A DNA stretch of 64,000 nt from Actinoalloteichus fjordicus. Lineage in GTDB: Bacteria > Actinomycetota > Actinomycetes > Mycobacteriales > Pseudonocardiaceae. The position numbers and the translations under genes are program-made. Below, piece after piece: positions 27,566 to 35,897 of the stretch. The stretch's first letter is position 1; the number at the start of each line of letters is the position of its first letter. The stretch is taken from NCBI RefSeq assembly GCF_001941625.1, contig NZ_CP016076.1, positions 2,232,001 to 2,296,000 on the forward strand, given 5' to 3'. The notes beneath the pieces are model-generated. The model made no database searches. It was not told the DNA's origin and was given only the letters and a program-made list of their open reading frames with translations.

Positions 27566-29036
27566 TCAGACCGCCGCTTCGTTGCGGCCTTTGCGTTCCG
27601 ATCGTCTCGCCTACTCGGCCGCGCCGCCGATCGCCCTGCTGCATCCGGCGGCGCGGCAGCCGTCCGGCTCGCACCCCGGCCGGGGACGGCCGCGCGGGCC
27701 GATGCTGTGCAGGAGGGCCGAGGCGATCGACGCCGCGACACCGCCGGAACGGGACCGCGTGATCGACGCCCTGCGCGCGCTGGCCATCGTCGGTGTCGTG
27801 CTCGGGCACTGGCTGGTCAGCGTGGTCGTGTTCGACGAGAACGGCCCGCACATCGCCAGCCCGTTGCAGCACATGCCCGCGCTCGCCCCGCTGACCTGGG
27901 TGTTCCAGCTGCTCGGCCTGTTCTTCTTCGCGGGCGGCTGGGCGAACGCGCGCAGTCTGCACCGAGCGGCGGGCCGCTCGGTGGGTACAGCGGCGGGCCG
28001 CTCGGTGGGTACAGCGGCGGGCCGCTCAGTGGCTACAGCGGCGGGCCGCGCCGCGCCGCGCCACCGCGCCGCGAGGACTCGGGGACGGGCCTGCCTCGGC
28101 GGATGGGATCGAGTCGAGCCGGGATCGCCGCTCCGGAGCGCTTATCCGGGCTGGCTGCTCGGCCGCCTGCATCGGATGCTTCGACCCGTGGTGCTGTTGG
28201 CGGTGCTGGTGGCCGGTGGCCTCGGCGGGCTGGCGGCGGCGGGCTGGTCGGGCACGGACCTGTACACGGTCGGCCTGTTCGTGGTGAGCCCCTTGTGGTT
28301 CCTGCCGGTCTATCTGGGGTTGACCGCGCTCACCCCGCTCGCGGCGACGGCGGTCCGCCGCTGGGGCGCCTGGGCGGCGCTGGGCCCCGCCGTCGTGGTC
28401 CTGGTGCTGGACGTCCTGCGGTACGGGCCGTGGTGGGAGGTCCCCGCCTCGGTGGGGACCCCGAACCTGATCGCGGCGTGGCTGGTGCCCTATCTGCTCG
28501 GGATCGCGTTCGCTCAGGGCAGGCTGTCGACGGCGGCCGGACTGCGGATGCTGATCGCGGGCGTGCTGGCCTGCGCGGTGCTGATCCTGCTCGCGGACTA
28601 TCCGGCGAGCATGACGGGCGTGACGGGCGCTGATCGGTCCAACATGGGGCCGCCGTCGCTGCTGGTGCCCGCCATGGCCGTGGCGCAGCTGGGTGTGGCC
28701 CTGCTGCTGTATGAGCGGCTTGCCCGACTGCTGCGGCGGCCGATGCTCTGGGCGTCGGTGGTCCTGCTGAATCTGGTGGCGATGACCGTCTACCTCTGGC
28801 ACCAGACGGCCCTGCTGACGACCCAGCTCGGCACCCACGCGCTGGGCCTGCGCCTGCCCGCCCTCGACGGGGTGCCCGTCGACGCGGCGTGGCTGGCGGG
28901 CCGGATCGCCGTGTTCCCGGTGTGCGCGGCGGTGCTGGCGCTGTTGATCCTGCTGTTCCGCCGTTGGGAGCAGCGCAGCGCACCTCGCGTGCTGCACACC
29001 GAGCAGGCCGGAGCGTCCGTCCGCCCGGAGGCGTGA
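27552..29036 (+). CDS. Membrane acyltransferase, acyltransferase-3 family
   Basis: A 494-residue protein with about ten membrane helices. The family start RDRVIDALRALAIVGVVLGHW contains the catalytic-type His, followed by FFFAGGWANARS and, late, MTVYLWHQTALL. Such proteins acylate cell-surface sugars or lipids. ATG 27552 overlaps the DUF1023 gene; the conserved part begins near ATG 27702, so the first 50 residues may not be real. Between helices 2 and 3 there is an in-frame tandem repeat of AAGRSVGT. Confidence 0.85.
   Translation: MPRSDQTAASLRPLRSDRLAYSAAPPIALLHPAARQPSGSHPGRGRPRGPMLCRRAEAIDAATPPERDRVIDALRALAIVGVVLGHWLVSVVVFDENGPHIASPLQHMPALAPLTWVFQLLGLFFFAGGWANARSLHRAAGRSVGTAAGRSVGTAAGRSVATAAGRAAPRHRAARTRGRACLGGWDRVEPGSPLRSAYPGWLLGRLHRMLRPVVLLAVLVAGGLGGLAAAGWSGTDLYTVGLFVVSPLWFLPVYLGLTALTPLAATAVRRWGAWAALGPAVVVLVLDVLRYGPWWEVPASVGTPNLIAAWLVPYLLGIAFAQGRLSTAAGLRMLIAGVLACAVLILLADYPASMTGVTGADRSNMGPPSLLVPAMAVAQLGVALLLYERLARLLRRPMLWASVVLLNLVAMTVYLWHQTALLTTQLGTHALGLRLPALDGVPVDAAWLAGRIAVFPVCAAVLALLILLFRRWEQRSAPRVLHTEQAGASVRPEA
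27966..28037 (+). repeat. In-frame 24-bp tandem repeat inside the acyltransferase gene
   Basis: Three copies of a 24-base unit starting GCGGCGGGCCGCTCGGTG at 27966, 27990 and 28014 (the third with two substitutions), plus a partial fourth. They encode eight-residue units AAGRSVGT in a loop between predicted membrane helices, so copy number can vary without frameshift. Confidence 0.9.
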
Positions 29037-29063
29037 GTCTGCGCCGCGCCGTCGGATCGAGAG

Positions 29064-29114
29064 CGCGTGGTCACCGGGCCCGCCGGATGTGCGGTGCCGC
29101 ACGGTGACCACGCG
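29064..29114. terminator. Bidirectional hairpin between convergent genes
   Basis: A 13-bp perfect outer stem (CGCGTGGTCACCG with its complement) encloses a smaller GTGCGG/CCGCAC stem. It lies between the acyltransferase stop (29036) and the fuconate dehydratase stop (29123), which converge. Confidence 0.7.
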
Positions 29115-29122
29115 GCCTCGAC

Positions 29123-30421
29123 TCAGCCCTCGGTGCGCCAGACCTCGCCGTCGGGGTGCGCGAATCGTCGGCGCGAGTCGGCGTGCATCTCCGCACCGGA
29201 ACCGGGATCGACGGGCACCCGGTAGCGTCCGCGCTCCACCCGAACCGGGGTGACGAAGTGCTCGTGCAGGTGATCGACGTACTCGATCGCCCGCCCCTCC
29301 ATCGAGCCGGACACCGCCACGAAGTCGAACATCGACAGATGCTGCACCAGTTCACACAGCCCGACGCCGCCCGCGTGCGGACACACCGGGACGCCGAACT
29401 TGGCCGCCAGCAGCAGGATCGCCACGTTCTCGTTGATCCCGCCCACCCTGGTGGCGTCGATCTGGAGGATGTCGACGGCCCCGGCTTGAAGAAGCTGTTT
29501 GAAGACCACCCTGTTCTGCACGTGCTCCCCGGTGGCGACCCGGATCGGCGCCGCGCCGGAGCGGATCGCCGCGTGACCGAGGATGTCGTCGGGCGAGGTC
29601 GGCTCCTCGATCCACCATGGACTGAACTCGCGGAGCCGACGCAGCCACGGCACCGCCTCGTCGACGCTCCACCGCTGATTCGCGTCGATGGCGATCCGCA
29701 CGTCGGGCCCCACCGCCTCCCGCGCCACCCGCATCCGACGGACGTCGTCCGTCACCGAGGCTCCGACCTTCAGCTTGATCAGGTCGAAGCCGTCGGCCAC
29801 CGCCTCGGCCGAGAGCCGCGCGAGCTTCTCGTCGTCGTAGCCGAGCCAGCCGGGAGAGGTCGTGTAGCCCGGATAGCCTGCCGCCTCGAGTTCGGCCAGC
29901 CGCTGCCCGCGACCGGGCTCGGCCGCCCGCAGGATCGCCAAGGCCTCCTCGCGGGTGAGCGCGTCGGTGAGGTAGCGGAAGTCGACGAGGTCGACGAGCT
30001 GTTCCGGGGTGAGCGAGGCGAGCAGCCGCCACACCGGCAGCCCGGCGCGCTTGGCGGCCAGGTCCCACGCGGCGTTGACCACCGCGCCGACCGCCATGTG
30101 CATGACGCCCTTCTCCGGCCCGAGCCAGCGCAGCTGCGAGTCCGAGACGAGTTCGCGAGACAGCCCGCCGAGATCGGCGCACAACTCCTCGACGTCCCGG
30201 CCGACGACATACGGCGCGAGCAGCGCGATCGCCGCGCACTGGACGTCGTTGCCCCGGCCGATGGTGAAGACGAAGCCGTGTCCGTCGGGCCCGTCGTCGG
30301 TGCGCAGCACCGCATAGGCGGCCGAGTAGTCCGGATCGGGATTCATCGCGTCCGAGCCGTCGAGTTCCCGCGAGGTGGGGAAGCGCACGTCAGAGACGTC
30401 GAGCGCGAGGACTCGGCTCAT
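29123..30421 (-). CDS. L-fuconate dehydratase (enolase superfamily)
   Basis: A 432-residue mandelate-racemase-like dehydratase of the FucD/ENOSF1 type. The conserved N-terminus is [29 protein letters not shown]. Active-site elements are LIKLKVGAS (base Lys), [27 protein letters not shown] and PHAGGVGL with the catalytic His. It dehydrates L-fuconate to 2-keto-3-deoxy-L-fuconate. ATG 30421 overlaps the stop of the preceding FAHD gene (ATGA) and gives the standard start; longer in-frame extension through the FAHD gene is rejected. The non-phosphorylated fucose route needs two dehydrogenases that are not in the window. Confidence 0.92.
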   Translation of the reverse strand: MSRVLALDVSDVRFPTSRELDGSDAMNPDPDYSAAYAVLRTDDGPDGHGFVFTIGRGNDVQCAAIALLAPYVVGRDVEELCADLGGLSRELVSDSQLRWLGPEKGVMHMAVGAVVNAAWDLAAKRAGLPVWRLLASLTPEQLVDLVDFRYLTDALTREEALAILRAAEPGRGQRLAELEAAGYPGYTTSPGWLGYDDEKLARLSAEAVADGFDLIKLKVGASVTDDVRRMRVAREAVGPDVRIAIDANQRWSVDEAVPWLRRLREFSPWWIEEPTSPDDILGHAAIRSGAAPIRVATGEHVQNRVVFKQLLQAGAVDILQIDATRVGGINENVAILLLAAKFGVPVCPHAGGVGLCELVQHLSMFDFVAVSGSMEGRAIEYVDHLHEHFVTPVRVERGRYRVPVDPGSGAEMHADSRRRFAHPDGEVWRTEG

Positions 30422-31281
30422 TCGGCGGTTCCCGATGTGACCATGACCTGGCGCTGTCGGCCCAGCCCGTCGATCTCGATCTCCACGACGTCCCCGGCGG
30501 CGAGATACGGGAAGCGACCGGACATGGCGACCCCCTCCGGGGTTCCGGTGTTGATGACGTCGCCGGGCTCCAGGGTCAGGAAGTGGCTCAGGTGCCAGAC
30601 CAGGTGGGCGACGCTGAACACCATGTCCGAGGTGGAGGAGTCCTGCCGGGCCTCGCCGCCGACCCAGGACCGCAGGCGCAGATCCTGCGGGTCGGCGATC
30701 TCGTCGGCGGGTGCCAGCCACGGGCCGAGCGGGTTGAAGCCGGGACCGCACTTGCCCAGCGACCACTGGCCGCCGGACCGCTCCAGCTGCCACTCGCGCT
30801 CGGAGATGTCGTTGGACACCGTGTAGCCGGCGATGTGCGCGAGGGCGTCCTTCTCGCTGGCCAGCCTGCTGGCACGCCTGCCGATCACGACCGCCAGCTC
30901 CACCTCCCAGTCGGTGCGCGAGCTGTTCGGCGGGATCTCCACCGCGTCGTCCGGTCCGACGATCGTGTTGGGATGCTTGAAGAACAGGATGGGCTGGGCT
31001 GGCGGTTCGGCGCCGGACTCCCGCGCGTGGGCTGCGTAGTTCTGGCCGATGCACAGCACCGCCGTCGGCCGCGCCACGGGCGCGCCGACCCGCAGGCCCG
31101 TCGCGTCGAGCGCGGGCAGCGTCCCGGCGGCGAGCGCCTGCCTGGCGCGGGCGATGCCGTCGCCCGCGAGAAAGGCGCCGTCGATGTCGTCGGTGACCGG
31201 GGTCAGGTCGAAGACCGAGCCGTCGTCGGCTCGCAGGGCGGGACGTTCGGCCCCCACAGGACCGAGTCGAAGCAGCCGCAC
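30418..31281 (-). CDS. Fumarylacetoacetate hydrolase family protein, probable 2,4-diketo-3-deoxy-L-fuconate hydrolase
   Basis: A 287-residue FAHD-family enzyme with [29 protein letters not shown], the metal-binding [11 protein letters not shown] (E and E/D ligands), [14 protein letters not shown] and [17 protein letters not shown] 31281 is chosen because GGAGAGGAG precedes it and it gives the usual [15 protein letters not shown] start; an upstream in-frame ATG at 31500 has neither. Coupling to L-fuconate dehydratase points to the last hydrolytic step giving pyruvate and lactate. A different diketo-acid substrate cannot be excluded. Confidence 0.9.
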   Translation of the reverse strand: MRLLRLGPVGAERPALRADDGSVFDLTPVTDDIDGAFLAGDGIARARQALAAGTLPALDATGLRVGAPVARPTAVLCIGQNYAAHARESGAEPPAQPILFFKHPNTIVGPDDAVEIPPNSSRTDWEVELAVVIGRRASRLASEKDALAHIAGYTVSNDISEREWQLERSGGQWSLGKCGPGFNPLGPWLAPADEIADPQDLRLRSWVGGEARQDSSTSDMVFSVAHLVWHLSHFLTLEPGDVINTGTPEGVAMSGRFPYLAAGDVVEIEIDGLGRQRQVMVTSGTAE

Positions 31282-31539
31282 GGGTACTCCTCTCCTACCG
31301 CCGTGGCAGGCGGTCTGAACGATGTGGACGGTGTGTCTCTCGGCCTGGTGCCGGGCGATCTCCGCCCAGCGGCCGACGGACCCGCGCTCCTCGGCGGGGG
31401 CCGGGGCTCGGCGAGACGCGCCGGGACGCGGGTTCGTGGGACGGCGGGCGATCGGAGGCGGGCGCGGCGGCACGACTTCGGACGGGCTGTCGGTGCTCAC
31501 CCGCCCGCTCCGATCCGGCGCGCGGGCGCCCGAGGCGCG

Positions 31540-32250
31540 TCACGGCGTGTCCCGACTCTCGACCAGCGGCCGCAGCCGGTCGTAGTAGGCCGCCTCCAGG
31601 TGGGCGCGCATGGCCGTCTCGGCCTCGGTCGGGTCGCCGCGCAGGATCGCCTCGGTCACCCTGCGGTGCTCCGCCACCGTCATCGTGCCCGCCCGGTGGT
31701 CGTAGTACAGCCGGAAGATGTGCAGGTGGCAGTGGGTCCGTTCGAAGGCCCGTCGGATCTGGCCGCTGCCTGCCAGCTCGGCGACGAGCAGGTGAAAGCG
31801 GGTGTCGTGCAGGGCGAGTTCCTGATAACGCGGGGAATCCGGCGTCGCGCAGGAGTCCATCTCGGCACGCAGCCGGGACTTCGGCCCCGTCCCGGCGGAG
31901 CGAGCCGCCTCCGAGGCCGCCCACGGTTCGATGAGCAGCCGGAAGCGGTAGAGGTCGTCCAACTGGTCGAGGGTGAGCAGCGACGTCGTCCGATAGCCGC
32001 GCAGCGGCTCCTTGACGACCAGTTCGGCCGACTCCAGCCGGGCCAGCGCCTCGCGGACCGGGGTGGGGGAGACGGCAAGCGTGCGGGCGAGCCCGTCAAT
32101 CGAGACCCTGGCGCCGGGGGCGATCGCGTGATCCATGATGAGGTTCTTGATCGTCTCGTAGACGTCGTCGACCAGGACGTTCCTGCGGCGACCCTGCGGC
32201 GCGGTCGTCGTCGCGGGACCGGGGTCGGTTTCTGCCGTGCCGACGGCCAT
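31540..32250 (-). CDS. GntR family regulator with FCD domain
   Basis: A 236-residue regulator. The winged helix spans about residues 24-90 (YETIKNLIMDHAIAPGARVSIDGLARTLAVSPTPVREAL is its core). The FCD domain follows, with RFRLLIEPWAA, HDTRFHLLVAEL and the metal-site VAEHRRVTEAIL. ATG 32250 has GGGAGG upstream; the earlier in-frame start 32307 lacks a ribosome site. It lies upstream of the fuconate genes on the same strand, 258 bases away, and probably represses them and itself through the palindrome at 32328. Confidence 0.92.
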   Translation of the reverse strand: MAVGTAETDPGPATTTAPQGRRRNVLVDDVYETIKNLIMDHAIAPGARVSIDGLARTLAVSPTPVREALARLESAELVVKEPLRGYRTTSLLTLDQLDDLYRFRLLIEPWAASEAARSAGTGPKSRLRAEMDSCATPDSPRYQELALHDTRFHLLVAELAGSGQIRRAFERTHCHLHIFRLYYDHRAGTMTVAEHRRVTEAILRGDPTEAETAMRAHLEAAYYDRLRPLVESRDTP

Positions 32251-32327
32251 CGTGCCTCCCGCGTCCGTGCGCCAGAGCCGCCTCGACGGCAACCCTTCGT
32301 CCTGCACCCTAGGCTGAGGCGGCCCGA

Positions 32328-32341
32328 AATCCTATAGGATT
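32328..32341. promoter_or_regulatory. Perfect palindromic operator AATCCTATAGGATT
   Basis: A 14-base perfect palindrome 78 bases upstream of the GntR start. FCD-type GntR proteins bind short palindromes of this kind, so autoregulation of the fuconate regulator is the natural reading. I see no second copy immediately before the FAHD gene. Confidence 0.75.
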
Positions 32342-32487
32342 CGCCGACCGCCGGCCTCCTTCGGTCGAACTCGGAGCCTGGTGGGAGTCCCGCCCTCGGC
32401 GCACGGCCTGGAGTCCGAATCGGAGCCCGACGAGGATCGTCCTGCGGATCGGGCGGGATTCGGACGAGTCGGGACGGGCAGCGGTAA

Positions 32488-32943
32488 CGGCGTACCCCGG
32501 CTTGCGCGGGGCGGACCACAGACACACCGAAGGCGCACCCGGCCTGGCCGGCTCACCCCCGCTTGCGCGGGGCGGACACTCGGGCGCTGTTCGCCGCGCC
32601 GCCGATCCCCGGCTCACCCCCGCTTGCGCGGGGCGGACATCACCGCGTGCGACAGACTCGGCATCCGCGACGGCTCACCCCCGCTTGCGCGGGGCGGACA
32701 CCCGACGCCCGGACCCGCGCAGGAGTATGCCCGGCTCACCCCCGCTTGCGCGGGGCGGACTCGCGACGCGCGCGCAGCTTCGTCGGGCGGGTCGGCTCAC
32801 CCCCGCTTGCGCGGGGCGGACACCTGCTCTACCTCCTGGACCACCTGCACCGGGGGCTCACCCCCGCTTGCGCGGGGCGGACCCACCGACCACGCCTGGG
32901 TCGTCACCACACCGGGGCTCACCCCCGCTTGCGCGGGGCGGAC
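32488..32943 (-). CRISPR. CRISPR array 2 (type I-E-like, 8 repeats, 7 spacers, opposite orientation)
   Basis: Repeats of 28-29 bases begin at 32488 (degenerate), 32549, 32610, 32671, 32732, 32793, 32854 and 32915, period 61, spacers 32-33 bases. On the minus strand the repeat reads GTCCGCCCCGC, loop GCAA, GCGGGGGTG, AGCCG. It thus differs from array 1 at one early base and in the loop, keeping the hairpin arms. The outermost base of the 32854 and 32915 copies varies. The degenerate copy at the left and the leader on the right fix transcription as leftward, facing array 1. All spacers differ by eye. No cas genes adjoin. Confidence 0.97.
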
Positions 32944-32987
32944 CCTTACCGACCTGCTCCTCTAGGAGGGCGTTATTGTTTTGTGAT
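32944..32987 (-). promoter_or_regulatory. CRISPR array 2 leader (conserved block)
   Basis: On the minus strand it reads ATCACAAAACAATAACGCCC, then the block ending AGGTCG and AAGG next to the first repeat. It matches the leader of array 1 without gaps (34 of 44 positions). Sequence further upstream shows no obvious similarity, so the shared functional leader seems confined to this proximal block. Confidence 0.8.
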
Positions 32988-33183
32988 CATGGGGTGAGGC
33001 CTCCTGAGGGCACCTGGGGTCGCCGTGCCTGGGCGTCGGCCGGAGTCGCTCCGGCCGTGGTCGGCAGGTCATATGTCGCGCACCGGCGGGCATTCGGATG
33101 GCGAATCGCGCGTGGCGCTGTCAGGCGATCACGCGACGGCTCGACTCGCCGCTGGAGCGCGGGAGGGCTGAGCTTCGCCTGCC

Positions 33184-33489
33184 TCAGGCGGGCTTCGGTC
33201 GCGTCGTCGCCGGGACATGACCCGCGCGGGTCGCGGCCGCGCGCGGGAGGCCGCTGACCGAGGCGGCGGAATCGCGTTCCCGCCGGGTTCGCATCCGACT
33301 CCGGTCGGTGCGGCCCGCGAGATCCGTCGGCCCGCCGTCCGAAGTGGACGATCCAGGTCCGGCCGAGTTCCTGGCCAGCGCCGCGCGCAGGCCCGGCCTG
33401 CCGTCGGAGTGCTGCGCGCGCGGCGGATCGAACGCGGGGGTGTTCCTGGCCAGCGCGCGCACCAGGGCGCCTAGGAAACCTTCAGTCAT
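33184..33489 (-). CDS. Small hypothetical protein coupled to the upstream membrane protein
   Basis: A 101-residue reading frame whose ATG lies inside the last codons of the upstream gene (eight-base overlap, ATGACTGA). It begins MTEGFLGALVRALARNTPAFD and repeats a similar element LRAALARNSAGPG about 33 residues later; the rest is Arg/Thr/Ser-rich. I recognise no family. Coupling is the main support, and the low-complexity C-terminus could be non-coding. Confidence 0.4.
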   Translation of the reverse strand: MTEGFLGALVRALARNTPAFDPPRAQHSDGRPGLRAALARNSAGPGSSTSDGGPTDLAGRTDRSRMRTRRERDSAASVSGLPRAAATRAGHVPATTRPKPA

Positions 33490-33913
33490 CGTCGCCTCCA
33501 GTGCCTCGGTGAACGGTCAGTTCGCGGTGCGCCTCGGCTCGGACCCCGCTCAGGTCGGCGGTCTGCTGCTCGGATGATGTCGCCGCTTCCTCGGCGGCAG
33601 GCCCTGCCGGGACGGACGGCGGCGCGGCGGCGGGCAGTGCTCTGGTGATCTGCTCCACCAGCAGTGGAGCCGCCACCCCGATGGCCAGGGCGCCGAACGG
33701 GCCGCTGACCTGACCGGTGATCCCGGCGGCGGCGGCCAGCCCTGAGCCGACGCCCAGCCGGATCAGCACCGAGACCAGCAGCGGCAGCGGGCCCGGCTCG
33801 CCGGGAATCCGCCACGGCCAGTTCCCCGTCCGCCGGATCGCGCCCGAGAACTCCAGCCCTTCGACCGCGAAGCCGCCGAAGAGCCCCCAGACCGCGTACT
33901 CCCACCCACCCAC
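33482..33913 (-). CDS. Small membrane protein of unknown function
   Basis: A 143-residue protein: WEYAVWGLFGGFAVEGLEF, a soluble stretch with RRTGNWPWRIPGEPG, then hydrophobic segments LLVSVLIRLGVGSGLAAAAG and FGALAIGVAAPLLVEQI, then an acidic, Ala/Glu/Thr-rich tail. I have the impression of conserved Pseudonocardiaceae hypotheticals of this form but no function. The start is GTG 33913 with no ribosome site; TACATT lies about seven bases upstream, so transcription may begin at the GTG (leaderless). Confidence 0.65.
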   Translation of the reverse strand: MGGWEYAVWGLFGGFAVEGLEFSGAIRRTGNWPWRIPGEPGPLPLLVSVLIRLGVGSGLAAAAGITGQVSGPFGALAIGVAAPLLVEQITRALPAAAPPSVPAGPAAEEAATSSEQQTADLSGVRAEAHRELTVHRGTGGDDD

Positions 33914-34287
33914 CGTCCTAATGTAACGCTCGGTGTCCGATCATGAACCCGATACGTACCATGATAGGCCGCGATGTCGTCGGGACTGCCCTCCGTACGA
34001 GGGTCGTTTCTCCGGTGTGCGCAGCGATCGGATGATCTCCTCGCGCTCACGCAGCGTGGTCGTCACGGGAAGTGCGGACGTCCCGCGTCGTCTCGCCGCG
34101 CCGACTGCCTGTTCTTGCGGGCCTTGCGAGGTGCGGCAGCCGGTCTCGCCGGGTCCCTCGGCGGGTGGCGATCACTGACGCTAAACGCGAATTGAGTTGC
34201 ATTTAACCGAGACGCCCTGCGACGCTGCGCATCAGCGGCGGAAGAGCCGTGTCGCCGGGGGCCGTGCCCGCAGAGAAGAGAGTCGCC
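33914..34287. other. Divergent intergenic region
   Basis: Between the small membrane protein (leftward) and the Vat-like gene (rightward). Contains the candidate leaderless -10 TACATT for the leftward gene and an AT-richer stretch at about 34180-34206 (AAACGCGAATTGAGTTGCAT) likely to hold the Vat promoter. No gene is supported. Confidence 0.4.
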
Positions 34288-34962
34288 ATGCCCGCAATTC
34301 CCGACCCGACCGTGCTGCATCCGATGCCGGATCGGCCGAGCGTGGTGCTGCTGAAGCCGCTGATCGGCCCGAGCTATCGGATCGACGTCGGCGAGTTCAC
34401 TTACTACCACCATCCGGAGCGCGCGCTGGACTTCGTGGAGCGCAACGTGCTCTACAGCCACGGCGCCGAGCGGCTGATCATCGGCCGATACTGCGCGATC
34501 GGCGCCGACACGCGATTCATCATGGCGGGTTCGGCCCACCCGGCCTCGGGGGTGTCGACCTTCCCGTTCACGATGTTCGGCGGCGAGTGGCTGGAACGGA
34601 CCTTGGACGTGATCCTGGCGATGCCGCGCAAAGGCGACACCGTCGTCGGCAACGACGTGTGGTTCGGCTACCAGTCCACGGTGATGCCCGGCGTCCGCAT
34701 CGGTGACGGCGCGATCATCGCCACCGGAGCCGTCGTCACCTCCGACGTGCCGCCCTATGCGATCGTCGGCGGGAACCCGGCCCGCGTCATCCGCCTGCGC
34801 TATGACGAGGCCGACGTGGCCCGGCTGACGGCGGCCGCCTGGTGGGACTGGCCGGTCGAACTGGTGACCGAGCACGCTCGCACGATCATGACGGGCACCC
34901 CCGCCGACATCGAGCGCATCGCGGCCGAGGCCGTGTCCTCTGCGCAGTCCGACGCGAGGTAG
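34288..34962 (+). CDS. Vat-family acetyltransferase (xenobiotic/streptogramin A type)
   Basis: A 224-residue left-handed beta-helix acetyltransferase of the Vat/CatB group. It shows IGPSYRIDVGEFTYYHHPE, the hexapeptide-repeat region LIIGRYCAIGADTRFIMAGSAHPASGVSTFPF with the catalytic-type His, then VVGNDVWFGYQSTVMPGVRIGDGAIIATGAVVTSDVPPYAIVGGNPARVI. Relatives inactivate streptogramin A or chloramphenicol, but many actinobacterial copies have unknown acceptors. ATG 34288 gives the family start; a GTG at 34249 is possible. Confidence 0.9.
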   Translation: MPAIPDPTVLHPMPDRPSVVLLKPLIGPSYRIDVGEFTYYHHPERALDFVERNVLYSHGAERLIIGRYCAIGADTRFIMAGSAHPASGVSTFPFTMFGGEWLERTLDVILAMPRKGDTVVGNDVWFGYQSTVMPGVRIGDGAIIATGAVVTSDVPPYAIVGGNPARVIRLRYDEADVARLTAAAWWDWPVELVTEHARTIMTGTPADIERIAAEAVSSAQSDAR

Positions 34963-35053
34963 CCCGCCGGTCCGGCGACGGGCCGGGAACAGCGTGCTCG
35001 GCGTCGCGGCGTTGCCGGAGTCTCGGCGTGCTGGACGTTTCGGCGTGCTCCGC

Positions 35054-35815
35054 TCAGCCGCGCAGGAAGTACAGGATCGTCATGGTCACGGCGGTGACCA
35101 GGATGGTGCCGCGCAGGATGCCGGGCGGCAGCCTGCGGACGAGGTGCGCGCCGCCGTAGCCGCCCGCGACGCCGCCCACGAGCATCGCGAGCAGCGGGAG
35201 CGGATGGGCGAGGACGTCGGAGGCGACGAGGAAGAGCACCGTCGCGGTGGCGTAGACGGCGGAGAGCTGGCGGACCCGCATCGGATTGCTCTTCGCGACG
35301 TCCAGCCCCAGCCCGACACCCCACAGGGCCATCATCAGGATGCCTACGGCTCCGCCGAAGTATCCGCCGTACATCGCGAGGACGAACTGACCGATCAGGA
35401 TCGGGCGCGGACCCAGGCGCAGCGTCCGTCCCGCCGCGTTCCGCAGCAGGGTCGACAGCCGACGGCCGAACGTCAAGACGACGGTCGCGAACGCCAGCAG
35501 CCACGGCACCGCGACGTCGAACGACTCCGACGGCAGCGCGAGCAGCAGCCCGGCGCCGATCGCACCGCCGACCATGCTCGTCACGGTGAGCGCGGTCGTG
35601 GAGGTGACACCGACGGGCACGACCTCCCGGCGATAGACCCAGGCACCGACGACGGCACCCGGCACGAGCGCGACGGTGGACGCGGCGTTCGCCGTGACGG
35701 GCGGCAGCCCGGCGGCGACGAGGGCGGGCAGTGCGAGGAAGGTCCCGCCGCCGCCTGCGGCGTTCAGCGCACCCGCCGCAATGCCCGCGAGCAGGAGGAA
35801 GACGATCTCGGCCAC
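35054..35815 (-). CDS. TauE/SafE family sulfite/sulfonate exporter-like membrane protein
   Basis: A 253-residue protein with about eight helices in two related halves. The first starts LLLAGIAAGALNAAGGGGTFLALPALVAAGLPPVTANA and the second LIGQFVLAMYGGYFGGAVGILMMALW, both family hallmarks. Relatives export sulfite, sulfoacetate or other organic anions. GTG 35815 begins at the usual position; an in-frame start at 35848 would add 11 Arg-rich residues. It is divergent from a LysR regulator 82 bases away, which probably controls it. Confidence 0.9.
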   Translation of the reverse strand: MAEIVFLLLAGIAAGALNAAGGGGTFLALPALVAAGLPPVTANAASTVALVPGAVVGAWVYRREVVPVGVTSTTALTVTSMVGGAIGAGLLLALPSESFDVAVPWLLAFATVVLTFGRRLSTLLRNAAGRTLRLGPRPILIGQFVLAMYGGYFGGAVGILMMALWGVGLGLDVAKSNPMRVRQLSAVYATATVLFLVASDVLAHPLPLLAMLVGGVAGGYGGAHLVRRLPPGILRGTILVTAVTMTILYFLRG

Positions 35816-35897
35816 GCGCCGAGCATCACACCGCCGAGCGGGGCCCACAATGCGTCATCTCCGCAGTCAGGGTAAGGCTGTGCCATAGGCTGGGCTG

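Noticed and set aside
29123-31054. A single long minus-strand protein joining the fuconate dehydratase to upstream sequence
   Set aside because: The upstream part runs out of frame through the FAHD gene; the ATG at 30421 gives the exact family start and length.
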